This document shows positions 37,204 through 50,600 of a stretch of 64,000 nucleotides of DNA, piece by piece. Numbering within the stretch: position 1 is the stretch's first letter; the number at the start of each line of letters is the position of its first letter. The DNA is from Tetrahymena elliotti 4EA (lineage: Eukaryota; Ciliophora; Oligohymenophorea; Hymenostomatida; Tetrahymenidae). A program made the position numbers and the translations under genes. The stretch is taken from NCBI GenBank assembly GCA_000231825.2, contig JH720307.1, forward strand, positions 830,880 to 894,879, given 5' to 3'. The notes beneath the pieces were generated by a model, which saw only the letters and a program-made list of their open reading frames with translations, was not told the DNA's origin and did not search any database.

Positions 37204-40200
37204 ATGAAATTTAAGATTGATGAATTAGATGTATATTTTCCTTATGCAACTGTCTATAAGGAGTAGCTTGAGTATATGAAAGAACTTAAGAAAATATTAG
37301 ATAATCATGTACTCATTTAAATTAGCTACATCATCAGTATTAACTTAATTTAAAAATTAATTAAAGGGACATGGTATACTAGAAATGCCTACTGGTACAG
37401 GAAAAACAGTATCTCTACTAGCACTGATTACATCTTACTTAGAATCTAATTAAGCCAAATTTAAAAAAGTCAATAAAAAAAAATTATTTTCTCAAATGAA
37501 ATTAAATATGATATAATATTTTTAAATATAGTTAATCTATTGCACACGTACAGTTGTAGAAATGGAAAAAACAATTGAAGAAGTAAAGTTTATATTAGAT
37601 CATAGAAAATAAGAAAAACCTGATGAATAATTTAAATTTTTATGCACTGGCTTATCAGCTAGGTAAATAATTTTCATTTATTTTTAGAGAATATAATTGA
37701 TTAATTTCTACTTTGCTTATAATTCTAATTAAAATATATTTAGAAGCAACTTGTGTATTCATCCAAAAGTTTCTAGCTAATAATCAAGAGATAGAGTAGA
37801 TGCTGAGTGTAAAAAATTAACTGCTCCTTGGATTAGAGCTCAGTCCTTTGAAAAATCAAACAAAGGTAAAGAATAAATTTTTAGAAAATAATTTGAAGAT
37901 TTGATAAAAATAATAGGTGGTATTGACGAAATAGAATTATGTTAGCTGTTTGAAAATTTCGAAGGTAAAAAAGAAGAGTTAAAATTTTCAGAAGGAATTT
38001 ATAACCTAGAAGACTTAAGATAATATGGAGAAAAAAATAAACTTTGTCCATATTTTTTAGCAAGAAGATTACTTAACCAAAGCAACATTATAGTTTATAA
38101 TTATATGTACATGTTAGATGCCAAAATGACAGAAATTTTAGAAAAAGTAAATTTTTAGCTTTTTTAATTGCAACTTAAGAAAATAAATGCATCTCAATAT
38201 AATAGGAGTTATGGAAGGATTGTTTAGTAGTATTTGATGAGGCTCACAATATAGATAACGTTTGCTTAGAAGTATTTACAGTTGATATTAATAGAAAATT
38301 ACTTGATATGGCTTACAAAAACATAGAAGTACTTGGAACAAAAGTAATTAATTTAAAATAATAACAAAAATGTAATCTTAGTATAAATAAATAAAATAAT
38401 TGATAGGTTGATAGAGTTGAAGCAATTAATCATGAAAAGTTAGAATCAGAATATAACTAGCTTTTGTAAGGGTTAAAAAATAAAGGTGTTTTAAATGATA
38501 ACTAAATTAATGAAAACTCCAAACAAGTAAATCAGTTTTAAAAATAAAAAGAAAAACAATTTATTGATTTATTAATTGAAACAGCTTCCATCTGAGTTGA
38601 CTGCAGAATCTATTCCTTTTCACATCAAAAAAGCTAAACCTTTCATTTAGTTTTTGAAAAAGATTGTTATATTCTTAAAGAATAGACTTAAAGAAAAGAA
38701 TGCTACAACCTAGGATCCTCCATAGTTTATTAATGATATGTATATCTCAAGTCACTTGGATTCATATTCTCTTAAGTATATTTAATTTTAGAATAAGAAT
38801 ACAAAATTAATTTATTTATCTTATTAGGTTAGCAGGCGAAAGATTAAATATGCTTTTGAATTCTTTAGAAATTACTGAAACAGATGAATTTTCTGCTATT
38901 GACACAATTACACATTTCACTTCATTACTTGCTTCTTATGCTAGAGGGTATTAATTTATGATAAATAAATTTATTAAGACACTTATTTATCATTGTTTAA
39001 AAAAATAGTTTCAAAATTATATATCAACCAAATCCAAAAGATGGCTCTTTGAATGATCCTTTGATGACTTTTGCTTGCTTGGACTGTTCACTAGCTATGA
39101 CTCATGTTTTTAATTAGTTTAAGTCTGTAATATTAACATCAGGTACTATGTCTCCTCTTGAAATATATCCTAAAATTTTAAATTTCAATCCTTACACAGT
39201 AAAGGTAATTATCAATATTAATTTCTAAAAAAGGATGAAATGTACTTTTTTTATAGAGCATAGATATTGAATTGACAAGAAACTCTATTTAACCCTTGAT
39301 TGCGACTAAAGGAATAGACTTTACTTAATTGAGCTCTGAATATGAAGCTAGAGCAAATATGACAGTTACTCGTAGTTATGGAAGCTTACTAATTGACTTA
39401 AGCAAATTTGTGCCAGATGGAATAGTTGCATTTTTCCCTTCTTATATGTAAATCATAATTTCATTTTTGATTAATTCATAAATTGTTTATTATGTGAAGG
39501 TATATGGAAAAAATAATTTATGAATGGAATTCAGAAGGTATTTTAGATGAAATGAGAAAATATAAATTGTTATATTTTGAAAGCAAAGATGTTGCATAAA
39601 CTTCATAGGTAAAAATCATATCTTTTTTTAGAAGTTTTAAATAAAAAATTAAATTAATAGAGTTTATTCCACTTTAGAAAAGCATGTGATTGTGGCAGAG
39701 GTGCAATTTTCTTTTCTATTGCAAGAGGAAAGATTGCAGAGGGTATTGATTTTAACGAACATTATGGAAGAGCTGTAGTAATGGTAGGATTTCCTGTATA
39801 GAATTCTAAGGATCCAATTTTGATTGTAAATATTTCAGTTTTTTAGCTCTTACAAATAAAATTATTAATTTATTTTAGGAAAGATGTAAGTATTTAACAG
39901 AAAATTTCAAGATTACTAAAAATGAATATATCGAATTCGATGCTATGAGATAAACTGCTTAATGCTTAGGTAGAGTCATGAGAGGTAAAACGGATTATGG
40001 TATTATGATTATGGCAGAAAAAGTAAATTTTAAATTCAAATTTGGAGTGTGATTAAAAATAATTTTATATTAAATAGAGATTTGCCAGAAGTCTTGTTAA
40101 AAGTAAGCTTCCTAATTGGATCAAAAAGCAAATGCCTGACTGCAATGTAGATATCTCTGTTGATATTACATCTATTCTGACAGAATAGTTTTTCAAAAAA

Positions 40201-40554
40201 ATGGGAAAAGCTTTTGAGTTAGATAGAAAAAGCTACTTTACTTAAGAATAATTTGAAGAATTGGAAAAAATGAATTAAAATAATTAAATGGAGGTTGAGA
40301 AGATGTTGACTAGTTCTGGAACAAAAGACTAATAAATGGAAGAAGAAAAAATTCAAAAAGAAAAAGAAAAAGAAGCTCTAGAAGAATTACATAAAATAAA
40401 AAAAAACAAATAAATTTTAGAAAAAGAAGAAGGAGATAAAGAAGTTTCAGCTGAAAAAATTAAACCAGCTGCAAAGAATAAAAGAAGCACACAATTAACA
40501 AAAAATACTTAAGCAAATAACCCAAAAATGTAAAAAAAAAGAAAAACCAAATGA
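37204..40554 (+). CDS. XPD: TFIIH DNA helicase subunit XPD (Rad3/ERCC2)
   Basis: ATG 37204, TGA 40552-40554, split by about thirteen small introns (the first 37309-37366). The N-terminus reads [20 protein letters not shown], then Walker A in [20 protein letters not shown]. Four Cys for the FeS cluster are present: NLCIHP, AECKKL, ELCQLF and KLCPYF. The Walker B/DEAH box is [14 protein letters not shown]-terminal helicase motifs include [39 protein letters not shown] and [17 protein letters not shown] unwinds DNA 5' to 3' in nucleotide excision repair and is part of TFIIH. A tail of about 110 residues rich in Lys and Glu (from about 40200) goes beyond the normal ~760-residue family length; it looks disordered and lineage specific. 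All catalytic residues I checked are intact. Confidence 0.96.
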
Positions 40555-41199
40555 AACAATTTAATAAAATTAAACTATCAAATATCATTTTAATATTCAA
40601 TTTTTGTTTTAATTTTTATTCATTTTAAAAATTAAAATTTTCCCTAACTATTTGACTTATCAGCACAAATGTATTTAATTTAAATATGTACAAATTATTT
40701 CAAATTTTTTGATAAATATAAAAAACCTCGCGAGGTTATTCAAAAAATTAAATATTTTACTGCTCATTTTTCTCTTTTATATTTACAATAAAGCTAATTT
40801 ATGAATTCAAAATTAAATTTTCGAGAGTTTTTTTCTAAAAAAAAAACAAGCCTAAAAAGATTAGATTACATTTTAATAAAAGGTGGGATCGAATAATTAC
40901 TATGTTTTTGATTTATTATATAAGTAATTAATGATGTCCTGCAAAATAATAAAATTTTTTAGCCAGTTATGTTTTACATAAATATAAAAAGAATATGAAA
41001 AAAAAAAAGAATGTTTGGTTATTAGAGAAAGCAAAACTAATTAATATTTGAAAAAGAAATCAATAAATATATAATATTGCCTATAAAAAAATATTATTAT
41101 TATTGCTGAAAGATATATTTTCTTAAATAACTAAAAATAAAATTTTGTTTGATTTAATAAAAGCAATTTAATTTAGGTAGATCTATACATTTATTTCGA
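40555..41199. other. Intergenic spacer
   Basis: A+T-rich spacer between XPD and the next plus-strand gene. It holds one G+C-rich palindrome (40724-40737); otherwise nothing is seen. Confidence 0.5.
40724..40737. repeat. 14-bp C+G-rich palindrome downstream of XPD
   Basis: The perfect palindrome AACCTCGCGAGGTT stands alone in DNA that is otherwise nearly all A and T, about 170 bases after the XPD stop. It could fold in the 3' UTR or be a protein-binding site. Confidence 0.6.
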
Positions 41200-42700
41200 A
41201 TGTTTAACTCTAAATCTTCTAAACTCAACCATCAACCTAGGAATACGGACATAACAAAATATAATTCCAAGGTTCTATATTAAAACTAAGGAAGAAGATA
41301 GATTGAGCTCTAGAATAACTAGTAAATAGTTAATCAAAACTAAGGAATTAAAATAGTTAGGACTAATTAATCTAAAGATACATTTAGAACATTAGATCCT
41401 TAAAAAATAGTAAAAAAGATATCCAAAAGATAAATATGCTACATTTAATTATTATTAAATAAAAAGGAAAAGGAAGAGCCATTGTTTTAGCATAAAAAGT
41501 AAGTTAAAGTTGATTATCCTTCTACTGAGCAGAACATTTTTGGTCATTACTCAAACTAATAAAATGATAATTATGGGTAAAAAAATCTAAGAACTGATAG
41601 ATCAACTACAACAGTAACTTAATATAAAAGCCCCTCTAGGTCTGAACCTTTGAATTTATTTGTTCCCGACACAAACCCTCCTGTATATTCAACGTAATTA
41701 AAGAATCTTATAAATATTAGCAAAATATCTAATTTAGAAGTATTTATAAAATCTATTAAATATAAATTAGATTGAATAAAAACTCAACTTCATTCAAGCC
41801 AGAGCATTTCCAAAAAAGATTGATAAAGTAATTTAAAATTATTTTAAATAGCCAATGAATTAATGAGTGTTGTATTTATAAAAGATAAAATGAGTTTAAG
41901 ATGTATGACTATGGTTCTTCTGTAAATCTTCCAAATTAGCAAGTCATCAGAGAGCCCTTCTACGATGCAAGCTAAACTGAAAGATAAACATTTAATAAAG
42001 CTTAAACAAGAAGATACTAGTTTGATATTACTAGTTCTATTGATTGTCTCCCTGGAGTTTTCTTCAAGTCACCATAGTAGTTTAAACAGCCCCCTAATAA
42101 AGAAGAAGCATTTGCAAAGAGACTCTTAATTACTAGCATTGAAAAAGAATAAAGAAATGGATTAAAAGTTGAAAAACCCAAATAAAATGTTAAAAACCAA
42201 GAGTCTGCTGAGGTAAACTATTTCATTTGATTATTCTATTTTTTAAAATAAACAAAATTTCCTTGTTATTTATTTGTGGTTTAAAATTAGTAAGCAGAAT
42301 TTGATCCTAAATAGAATACAAAGAGGCTTCATGAAAAATCTAGATAATAATAATAGTAATTTGAATTAAAAGATAGTTAAGGGCCAATTAAAAATCCTTC
42401 AAATTAATATTCTATCAACAAATTCAAAACTTAGTAAATAAAATCTGAAGCAACTATCAATTTAATAAATTCTTTTTTATTTTAAAAGGGTTAGTTAGGC
42501 TTCATTTTCTAGCAGTACAAGAATGAATTTCTATAAAACAAACTTTGTATTAGGTTGAATTGTAGCTAAGTAGTTTTAGTTATTAATATGAAATAAAATT
42601 ATTTAAATATGAATTTATTTAGAAAGGTATTTTAATTTATTTTTACAAATTTCTTCGTTTTATCTCTTTATACTCTTATTTTTCTTCTTTCTTGGAATGA
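41200..42700 (+). CDS. Spliced gene, unknown basic Q-rich protein
   Basis: Exons 41200-41739, 41771-41827, 41901-42212 and 42291-42433 join in phase; the introns are tiny (31, 73 and 78 bp). A fifth exon from 42490 keeps frame and runs to TGA at 42698-42700, but its far end is less coding-like, so the terminus is uncertain. The protein is basic and rich in Gln, Asn, Ser and Lys, with islands that look conserved: EQNIFGHYSNQ, EPLNLFVPDTNPPVYS, IEQKLNFIQARAFPKKIDK and DCLPGVFFKSPQQFKQPP. No membrane segment, coil or catalytic motif is evident. I do not recognise the family. Short Pro/Tyr islands in a basic chain are common in microtubule-associated ciliary proteins, but this is only a guess. 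Confidence 0.65.
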
Positions 42701-43216
42701 TTTCTTATTTATTCATAAAATTACCATTTTTTAATTTTCAAATGATTACATGTAAATATAATGACGATTGTAGATACAATTAACTTTTATTTAGGTTTTA
42801 AGGTATCTATCGATTGCATAATTATAACTTATTAGTTTTGAAGATCTAAAATATTTGTTAGACAATTATTTTTTTAACTATCTTAAAATTAATTTAGCTT
42901 TATATTATTTATACAACTTATGGAATCTTTTTATTTCTTTTTTTAACAAATTGACTCAAATGTTTTACAACAAGTTTTATCTGTAAACAATTTTCAATTT
43001 ATTTTAACTTTTAAGATAACAACTTTATTTTAATATTTTTGAACTAAAATAATATCTACTCAGCTTTTTTAAATATCCTTTTGATATAAATCATTTATAT
43101 TCTACTTATCAATTTTTATGGTTATGATCAAACTTTATTTAATTTTACCAAGTGTTAGATTTTAATTAATTTTGAGCTTGTTATTTTAATAAATAATAAA
43201 GTTAAGATATTTTTTA
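42701..43216. other. Intergenic spacer
   Basis: A+T-rich, oligo-T-containing region upstream of the ALG10 gene. No gene or defined element is seen. Confidence 0.5.
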
Positions 43217-44929
43217 ATGATTGGTAAAAGAAAAAATAATAATATGATTAAAGAAATAGTTTTATTTGGGACTTTTCAAGTAATAGGGATTTATACTTGG
43301 ATACAGACATCTAAGTAGATTAGATAGCCTTATATGGTAAAGTTATAGTTTACTCAAAATATATTTTATAAAAAATATTTAAAAGGATGAATTTTTTCAT
43401 CTAGATTAATTGGATCACTATCTAAATGGAGAATGGACTTATTGGAATGATAAACTGACCACGCCACCGGGCACTTATTTGTTGATCTTCCCTTTTCTTA
43501 AATTAGGATAATTACTTGGCTTTAAAAATATATTACTGGGTGCTAGACTTTTAAATTCGTAAATTTTGTTTACAAAATACAATATTTATTATTTTGAAAT
43601 AATAGATTTTTATTGGGTACTGCTATTATGGTATTTCTTAAGAAGATATTTAAAGAAATTAATTCAAAAGAAAATGTTCTTCTCAGTTATTATGTTCTTT
43701 TTACACCTACTATTTATTTTTTTAGTCATTTATTCTATACAGATTCTGCATCCCTTGCAGTATGTTTAGGAATGTTCTACTACTCTTCAAAGAAAAGATT
43801 CGCTGTATCAGGATTAGTAAATTTTTGATAGATTTTGGACAAATTTTAATTTATTTGAAAAATATAAAAGTTTGGTTTCTTGTCAATTCTAATTAGGTAA
43901 ACAAATGCCATATGGATAATCTATATTTGTTTGATTAATTTTATTGATGAAAATCATAAAGCTTTCTAAGAAAAAAGTAAAAATATTAATGTATATCTAT
44001 TTATTTTAACAATCATTTAAAAAAATAGACTTTATCATTAGCTCAAGGAGTTTAATAAGTTTAATCTTCAAAAATATTTTCAATATTTTGAAAATGTATA
44101 AAGTACATATTTTAGTATTGGTTGCATCTGTTTGCTTTGTATTGCAGAATGGGTCTATTGTCTTAGGTGATAAATAGAACCATGAGTCATCTTTTCACCC
44201 TACTTAGCTTTTATATTTTTCACTCTTTGCTTTATTAAACTTACCCTTATCAGTGATGTCTTACTTGAATAATTTTAAGGATACAATAAAGAATCAAAAA
44301 ATGACATTTATTATTAGCTTAATCATATCTTTAGGAATTATTCATTAATTTACGTAAAATTAAATTGAATTTTTAAGAAATATTCACATAAAATAATTAA
44401 ATTTAGATTTGCTCATAAATTCATTCTTTCAGATAACAGACATTATATTTTTTATATTTGGAAAAATTTTTATGGTCGCTATGCTATTTTCAGATATTTA
44501 ATGGCTCCAATTTATTCATTCTCTGTTGCTTTTATTTTAAATCTTTTCAAAAGTAAATTTATTCTTTATTTTTAATCAAATTGTTAAATATTATTTAATA
44601 AAGATAATGGCATGTAATAGATTAAGTTATTGGCTTTGTTCTTTTCAAGTTGCCTTGTATTAATTCCTGCAGGGCTTGTAGAGTTCAGATATTTCACAAA
44701 CTCATTAGTATTTTTAATAATTCTAATTTCATAAAATTCTAATCTAAAGGAACAATAAGATATTAAGAAATTGTAAGAATAAAAAGAAAATTGGATTTTG
44801 AAGGTTATTCCAAACTCAATTGTTATCAATATTGGAATTCAGATATTATTTAATATTTTACTATTATATGTATTCATTTATTACCCATTCATCAATGCAG
44901 ATGGTAATATAGCAAGATTTATGTTTTGA
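43217..44929 (+). CDS. ALG10: Dolichyl-phosphate-glucose alpha-1,2-glucosyltransferase (ALG10/Die2)
   Basis: ATG 43217, TGA 44927-44929, with about five introns (the first 43337-43385). Diagnostic ALG10 blocks occur in order: PYM then DEFFHLDQLDHYLNGEW (family: PYMDEIFHxPQA), WNDKLTTPPGTYLL, TPTIYFFSHLFYTDSAS, IRQTNAIWIIY, NGSIVLGDKQNHESSFHPTQ, IPAGLVEFRYFTN and a terminal NIARFMF. The family is a multispanning ER enzyme that adds the third, terminal glucose to the lipid-linked N-glycan precursor. The many hydrophobic segments here fit. The acidic DE pair after the first membrane segment is kept. Its presence implies that this organism finishes glucosylation of its N-glycan donor. Some inner exon limits are approximate. 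Confidence 0.87.
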
Positions 44930-45218
44930 ATGTAGTATTTAAAAATAAGGTATTAAATTTTTACTTTAATTTGGATGTAAATATCTTTAAAATGAGATTC
45001 TTTTGTAACATAATTTTTATGGCTGATAAAGCTATTAAAAATTACAAAAATATTAATTTGTGGATTCTAATAATTTATAATTTAATTTAAAAACTTTAGT
45101 AATTAAGAAAAAAGTTGATATTCATCAATCAATATCTTTATTAATTTATTTTTGACTGACTCTTTACTTATTAAAAATAATATTTGTAATTAAAGAACTC
45201 TCAATATAATAATTTAAA

Positions 45219-46700
45219 ATGGCTTAAAGCATACCTTTTAATGTTTAAAATGAGCATATTAATAAAAAAGGGAGAATAATATCACCACTTAGGCATAAAG
45301 CAGCACTTGATGTTCTTAAAAATATAGGTAGATAGAAGCAAAATTTTTTAAATTTGTAAGAATACGATGATCAACCTTTGTTTTAGCAGATGGAGAAAAG
45401 AAATAATGTTTTTAAGATTTAAATGAACCCTCTTAAAAATTAAGATGAAAACTATTAAAAAAGAGGCTTTAACATAGTTAAAGACTCAACAGGAGATATT
45501 TTTATTTAATAAAAGTACTTGAATAGACCAAAAAGAAACTAATCAGTTGCTGGTAGCTACAGTTTATTAGATTCTTATGATAATTAAATATTAAATAAGA
45601 GAAATCAAAGTGTGAACTACAATAAACAAGATTCTATAAATAATGAGATTTCAACTATTTTTAATAATCCACTCAATTCTAATGAGACTATTTTCTAAAA
45701 AAACATAAAAACTGAGAAAACAGAATATGATTTACAGTTGTAAAATGGATCTTTAAATCTTTAAATTAGATAAAATGATATTCTTGATTAAATCACAATG
45801 AATGGAATTTAAAATATAAGTGAAGCAAATAAGAATCTATCTTCTAATAACAAAACATTACCTTTGTAAAGTGTTATGGATAGCAATACAAAATAAAATT
45901 ATCTTGATTAAATAGACAAAGATTAGCAAATTAATTAGAGTTCCTATGATGAAAGTATTAAAAAAGTATATAAAACAAATGTTATGTCAACAGATTTATA
46001 TGGGTATAATTAATCTTTAAACTTGAATAATTACAATTTACCAAATATAGCTAAGTAAAATCATAATAAGCAAGGTTATAATTAAAGTAGTTACTTAGGA
46101 GTTCTTTCTACAGAAGAGAACAGTATTTAAAATAAATCCATTTAGAATTAAAATGAAAGTTAAAATTCTTAAATTAAATAAAGATCTACTACAATAGATC
46201 CTGCTGGTTATATATAATCTCTTCATTCTTACTAATAAAAATATTTAAAGCCTCAGGAAAAACTTCCAGAAATAAATTTATCACCAGATAAAATTTCTTT
46301 TTAGTCTTATGATAAGGTTTCACAACCTCAATAGTTAGATAGGGAGGATACTATAACTCGATAAGAATATTTAAACTTTGCATCTCCTGTAAAAAAATCA
46401 ATTCAACTTAAAAGATAACAAATAGACTAAGAAAAGGATGAATTATCAAAATTATATGAATAATATCTTGTCAATGCCCAAACACATGAAGAGTAATAAA
46501 AAAATAAAAATTCAGGAAATTATTTTGTTACCTCCCTTAAAGGAAAGAGTTTCAATATAAATATTATCTCATAAATCCCAAAAAACATAAACTCTCCTAG
46601 CATAGAATCCTAGTTAAAAACAAAAGTATTTCTATAAAATAAAGAATATAAATCCATATCTCCATAAAGGTAAGCCCAACCTTTGGAAAGATGGAAATGA
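45219..46700 (+). CDS. Intronless gene, unknown Q/N-rich protein
   Basis: One frame of 1482 nt, 493 residues, TGA 46698-46700. The start MAQSIPFNVQNEHINKKG precedes a basic segment ISPLRHKAALDVLKNIGRQK. The rest is rich in Gln, Asn, Ser, Tyr and Lys without membrane helices or a clear coil. Short Ser-Pro and basic clusters (LSPDKISF, ASPVKKSIQLKR) could be kinase targets. The chain ends in PLERWK. I do not recognise a family. TAA and TAG make up a high share of codons, typical of low-complexity ciliate proteins. Confidence 0.7.
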
Positions 46701-47624
46701 ATAAATTCTGAAATCAACAAAATAATTCAAATAAATTTCTTACATTATTATTAATTTTCAATATTAAATTTATATTAATATTATTCTAATTTCTGTGTAT
46801 TAAAATTTTAATCTAATTAGCCATTAAAATATAAATATCATTAAATTCTTATTTTTTAAATAACCTAGATAATTTTCAATTTTATTACTATGATAAGAAT
46901 ATAAACTAAGTATTATTTACATAAATTAAGAAAATAAAATTTTTATTTTTTAGTAAAAAGCTATTTAATAATAAATCTAAATTGTTTGATAAGGTAGAAT
47001 AAAAAACTTTTCTATTAATGCAGATTTATTTTTATTAGGAAAATTTTAAATTCAAAATTTATCACTGCATTAATTAATAAACAAGCTAAATTTTTTATAA
47101 TTTTAAACAAATAAATTTGAAATATCTATACCCACCCATATAATTTAATTAGCTTGGATAAAATAAACGATTTTAATATAATAAAAGTATTTATTTCTTT
47201 CAATTATTATAGCCAGTTTATATTTCCTCAATTAAAAAAACATTTTTTAATTTTAGCAGAAGTTTACAATGTATTGAATTATAAATGTTAATACTTTCTT
47301 TGTTTTGTAATTTGTAAATTTATGTGTAAAAAATTTTAACAAATTAATTTACAATTATTTGATAAAATTTTAAATAATTATTTCCAAATAAATTAATTTG
47401 CTTAACAAAATAAAAGGATTAATAAAAAAAATACATAATGTCATTTAATATTTTATTTCTTGCTATTATTTTTCTAATTTAAAAAACTGCTGATAAATTT
47501 TAACAGAAGGTAGTAAAGTTTTTAATTGCAAGTGTTAATATTTTAGATATACATTAATGAATAAAATTTAAATTGATTTAAGAGTTATTAATTTACAGTT
47601 TGGTATGTTTATTTATTTATACAT
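46701..47624. other. Intergenic spacer (convergent ends) with one tiny ORF
   Basis: A+T-rich spacer. It contains the 40-codon ORF at 47438-47560 described separately; otherwise no gene is seen. Confidence 0.45.
47438..47560 (+). CDS. Tiny ORF with signal-peptide-like start (doubtful)
   Basis: Forty residues starting MSFNILFLAIIFLIQKTADK, with a hydrophobic core after the Met as in a signal peptide, ending in TGA at 47558-47560. A possible donor (GTAGTAAAG) lies after the 27th codon. It sits about 60 bp beyond the 3' end of an opposing gene. It may be a small secreted peptide, the first exon of something unseen, or chance. Confidence 0.2.
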
Positions 47625-50600
47625 TCAAACCATATAAATATATTGCTATTATAAATTCTTTTGGCTGTTCGCTTGGGTTTACTAGGAGTTCTTTGTACTT
47701 GCACAATAGTAACCAAAATAGTTTGTTTAACTATTAGTATTTGAATGAGTAGTTGATTTACTTTATAGATTACTTAAATTATTATTATTTGGTGTTAAAT
47801 TTAGATCTATATTGAACCTCTTTTTGGGTGTTTTACTCTCGTTTTGTGACTTTGAGTAATTCATGCCATTACTTTATTACTTACTTGATAAATTAGAGTT
47901 TTTCTTTGAATTTTATATTGGTTTTTAATATTGCTTTTTATAGTTCAACATATAATCAGCAGCAGCTGCTTAATTATTATTTTATGCTTAAGATTAGTTT
48001 CTAGGTGTTGTTACTGTTTTGGTTTTTTACTAGTTTATCTATTATTTTTTTTGTAGAGCTGAGAATATTTTTTGTTAGAGATTACTGCTAAAAACGAACT
48101 AACTTTTTTGGTTTTCAATTTTTTTAGAAGATACACTTCTATTTGTATTTTATGATTAATTTTGATTGGAATTAATTACTGAAGTACTAAAAGTATGGCT
48201 GTTAAAAATATCTGATTAAAATTCTTAAATTTTATTTTGTCTTAAATTGATAAATGGATCAAATTATTGAATCTCTCTAAAGCTAAAATGCTATCTAATT
48301 TGTTTTTATTTATTTTCTTGTTAGATTAAGAAATCTTAATCATTTTCTTGGTCTTTTCCTTCAAAAAATTTATTCTCATTATTTTATGACAAAACTTAAT
48401 TTAATGATTTATCTTCATCATCTCTTTCAATCTCAGTAATTTAAGATTCTTCAGCACACGAAATTTCCTTTTTCTTGCTTTCTTAGGATATTTACCATAA
48501 ATTTTTATTAAAAGCACTTGTTGGGATTATTTTAGAATTACTTTGGCTTCTGAAAAATGATATTTCTTTTTCATTTGAATTAGGTGATTTTTTAATTGAC
48601 ATTTTTTTTTTGTTCTCATAAACTGTTTCTTAAGTGTTGTTTTTGCTACTATTTTGGTTTTGATAATCCTCTTTTTCCATAGACTTGGGGTGACGATGGC
48701 TAAAAGTATATAGATTCTTTTGAATTTCATCTTCTTCACATAACTAGTTTCTTTAAGGAGAAATATAAATTTTTTCTAAATCTAACTGAGACTAGAGTGT
48801 CTTTGAGGTATTTTGTCCTTAGTTTAAATCAAAAGGTTTACTTTTTTTTCTTTTTTAAATTTCTTTTTGGAAATCAAGTGTGGGTGTACTTTTTCTACTG
48901 GTCAAGGCACTGCTATTGAATTAGCTTGGAGGAGAAATATTCAACATTTATTTAACTTAGTTATTTTTAGAATAGCTGTTATTTTCAAGGGATTTAAAAA
49001 TATCTCTACCCTTTGAAGGTGATGTGGCAAAGGTTGTATTAAATTAATCTGATTATTTTTATTTGGTATAATTTGTTTAGCAAGAAGCATCTTATTTAGG
49101 TATCAACTTCATTTAAGGTAAAGTATGATTTTCAACAACTTTTAATAAATTTTAATATAATTAACTGTTAGACTTGTTTGATACCATCATTTTTTCTATT
49201 GATTAAGCTTATTAAGTAAGAACCATTTTAAAGAATTCAGAAGAATCTTAATTCTTAGATGCCATAAATTTGACCATATAATTGTTATATTCAGAAAGTC
49301 TTTAATTTATTTCTTTATTTTGTTCAATAATTGCATCTTATTATGACATTTGATCATTTAAGTGATGAAATAACTCTTCCTCTTAAATCAAAGAGTTCTT
49401 TAATTTTAAATATCTTTCTTCATCTTGTTACTAAATTTATTTGTGTTTATCTTCTAATTATTGGAGATCTTTCTAGTGATCTTATTTTATAGCAGAAATT
49501 TGCACATTTTTTTCTTATAGCTTTGCATTTAAAGAGTGAATTTCTTTTGACAATTCTTCAATTTTACTTTATTATTACAGCATAACTTAATTGGCTTCCA
49601 GGCATCTTGCACAGAAATTTTTTTCTTTTGAATTCATTTGATTATATTCTTTTTCATCTACCTTACTGCATGAGTGATGGAACGAATTTATTATCACATC
49701 TTACAGCTAGGAAGCCTAGCAAATAGAACTATTTCCTTTGGTATTAGAAAGCTTTTATTTTGTAGTAATTATGTCATCATCTGTTATATTATGTATGTAA
49801 GCATCTAACTCTTACAAGATTGGAGTTGAATTATTGTTCTTTTTCTAATTACTCTTAAGAAGATTTTTAGTATCACTATCATCATTATTCGAAGTAATTT
49901 ATTTATTAATTTAATTATCATCATTATTAAAAAGTAGATCTCTTAAGCTTTCATTTAAATCTATTATACCTTATATGCTAGCAATACCTTCACTACTATC
50001 TTTAATGTGATATTTAAAGAAAAGTAAAAATTTTTAAAATATTTATTATGATAGAAGCTTTCCTCTTTATTAAATTTTATTTAAACTAACATAAAGATTA
50101 TTCTGATCTATGATATTTTTGTATATTTAATTTATAAGCTTTAACTGTTTAGTATCTTTTATATCCTTTAAGATCCTTGTCTTCATATTATGTATAACTA
50201 ACATTACTTGTTCACAATTTCTTTGTAAGTGGGTTAATTCTTCCTAATCCTAACTTATTTTTATCATCTCTAATAACTCTATAGCTTTCTTTGTAATCTC
50301 TTAAGGATGAAAGGGTTATTTTAAGAATTTCTCTAATCTTTTAATTATTTCAATCTTTTTTATTATTCACAAATATTATTTTAATCATAAATTCCATAAA
50401 GTATAACAATTTACTTTATCGGTTTTATCCTTTTTCATTAAAGAGGCTATTTATGCTGTCAGAGAAGTAAGAATCTTTATCTTTTCTATAAGCTCTTAAA
50501 GGCTTTATTAAAAAAAGTAATTAATCAAAATGAGCTTAAATCAATTTAACTTTTTATTTACTTTTTATGAGTGAAAACATCTTAAAATTTACTTCCTTCA

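Noticed and set aside
40724..40737. Chromosome breakage or telomere-related site
   Set aside because: The palindrome does not match the 15-bp Tetrahymena breakage sequence I remember, and no G4T2 repeats are nearby.
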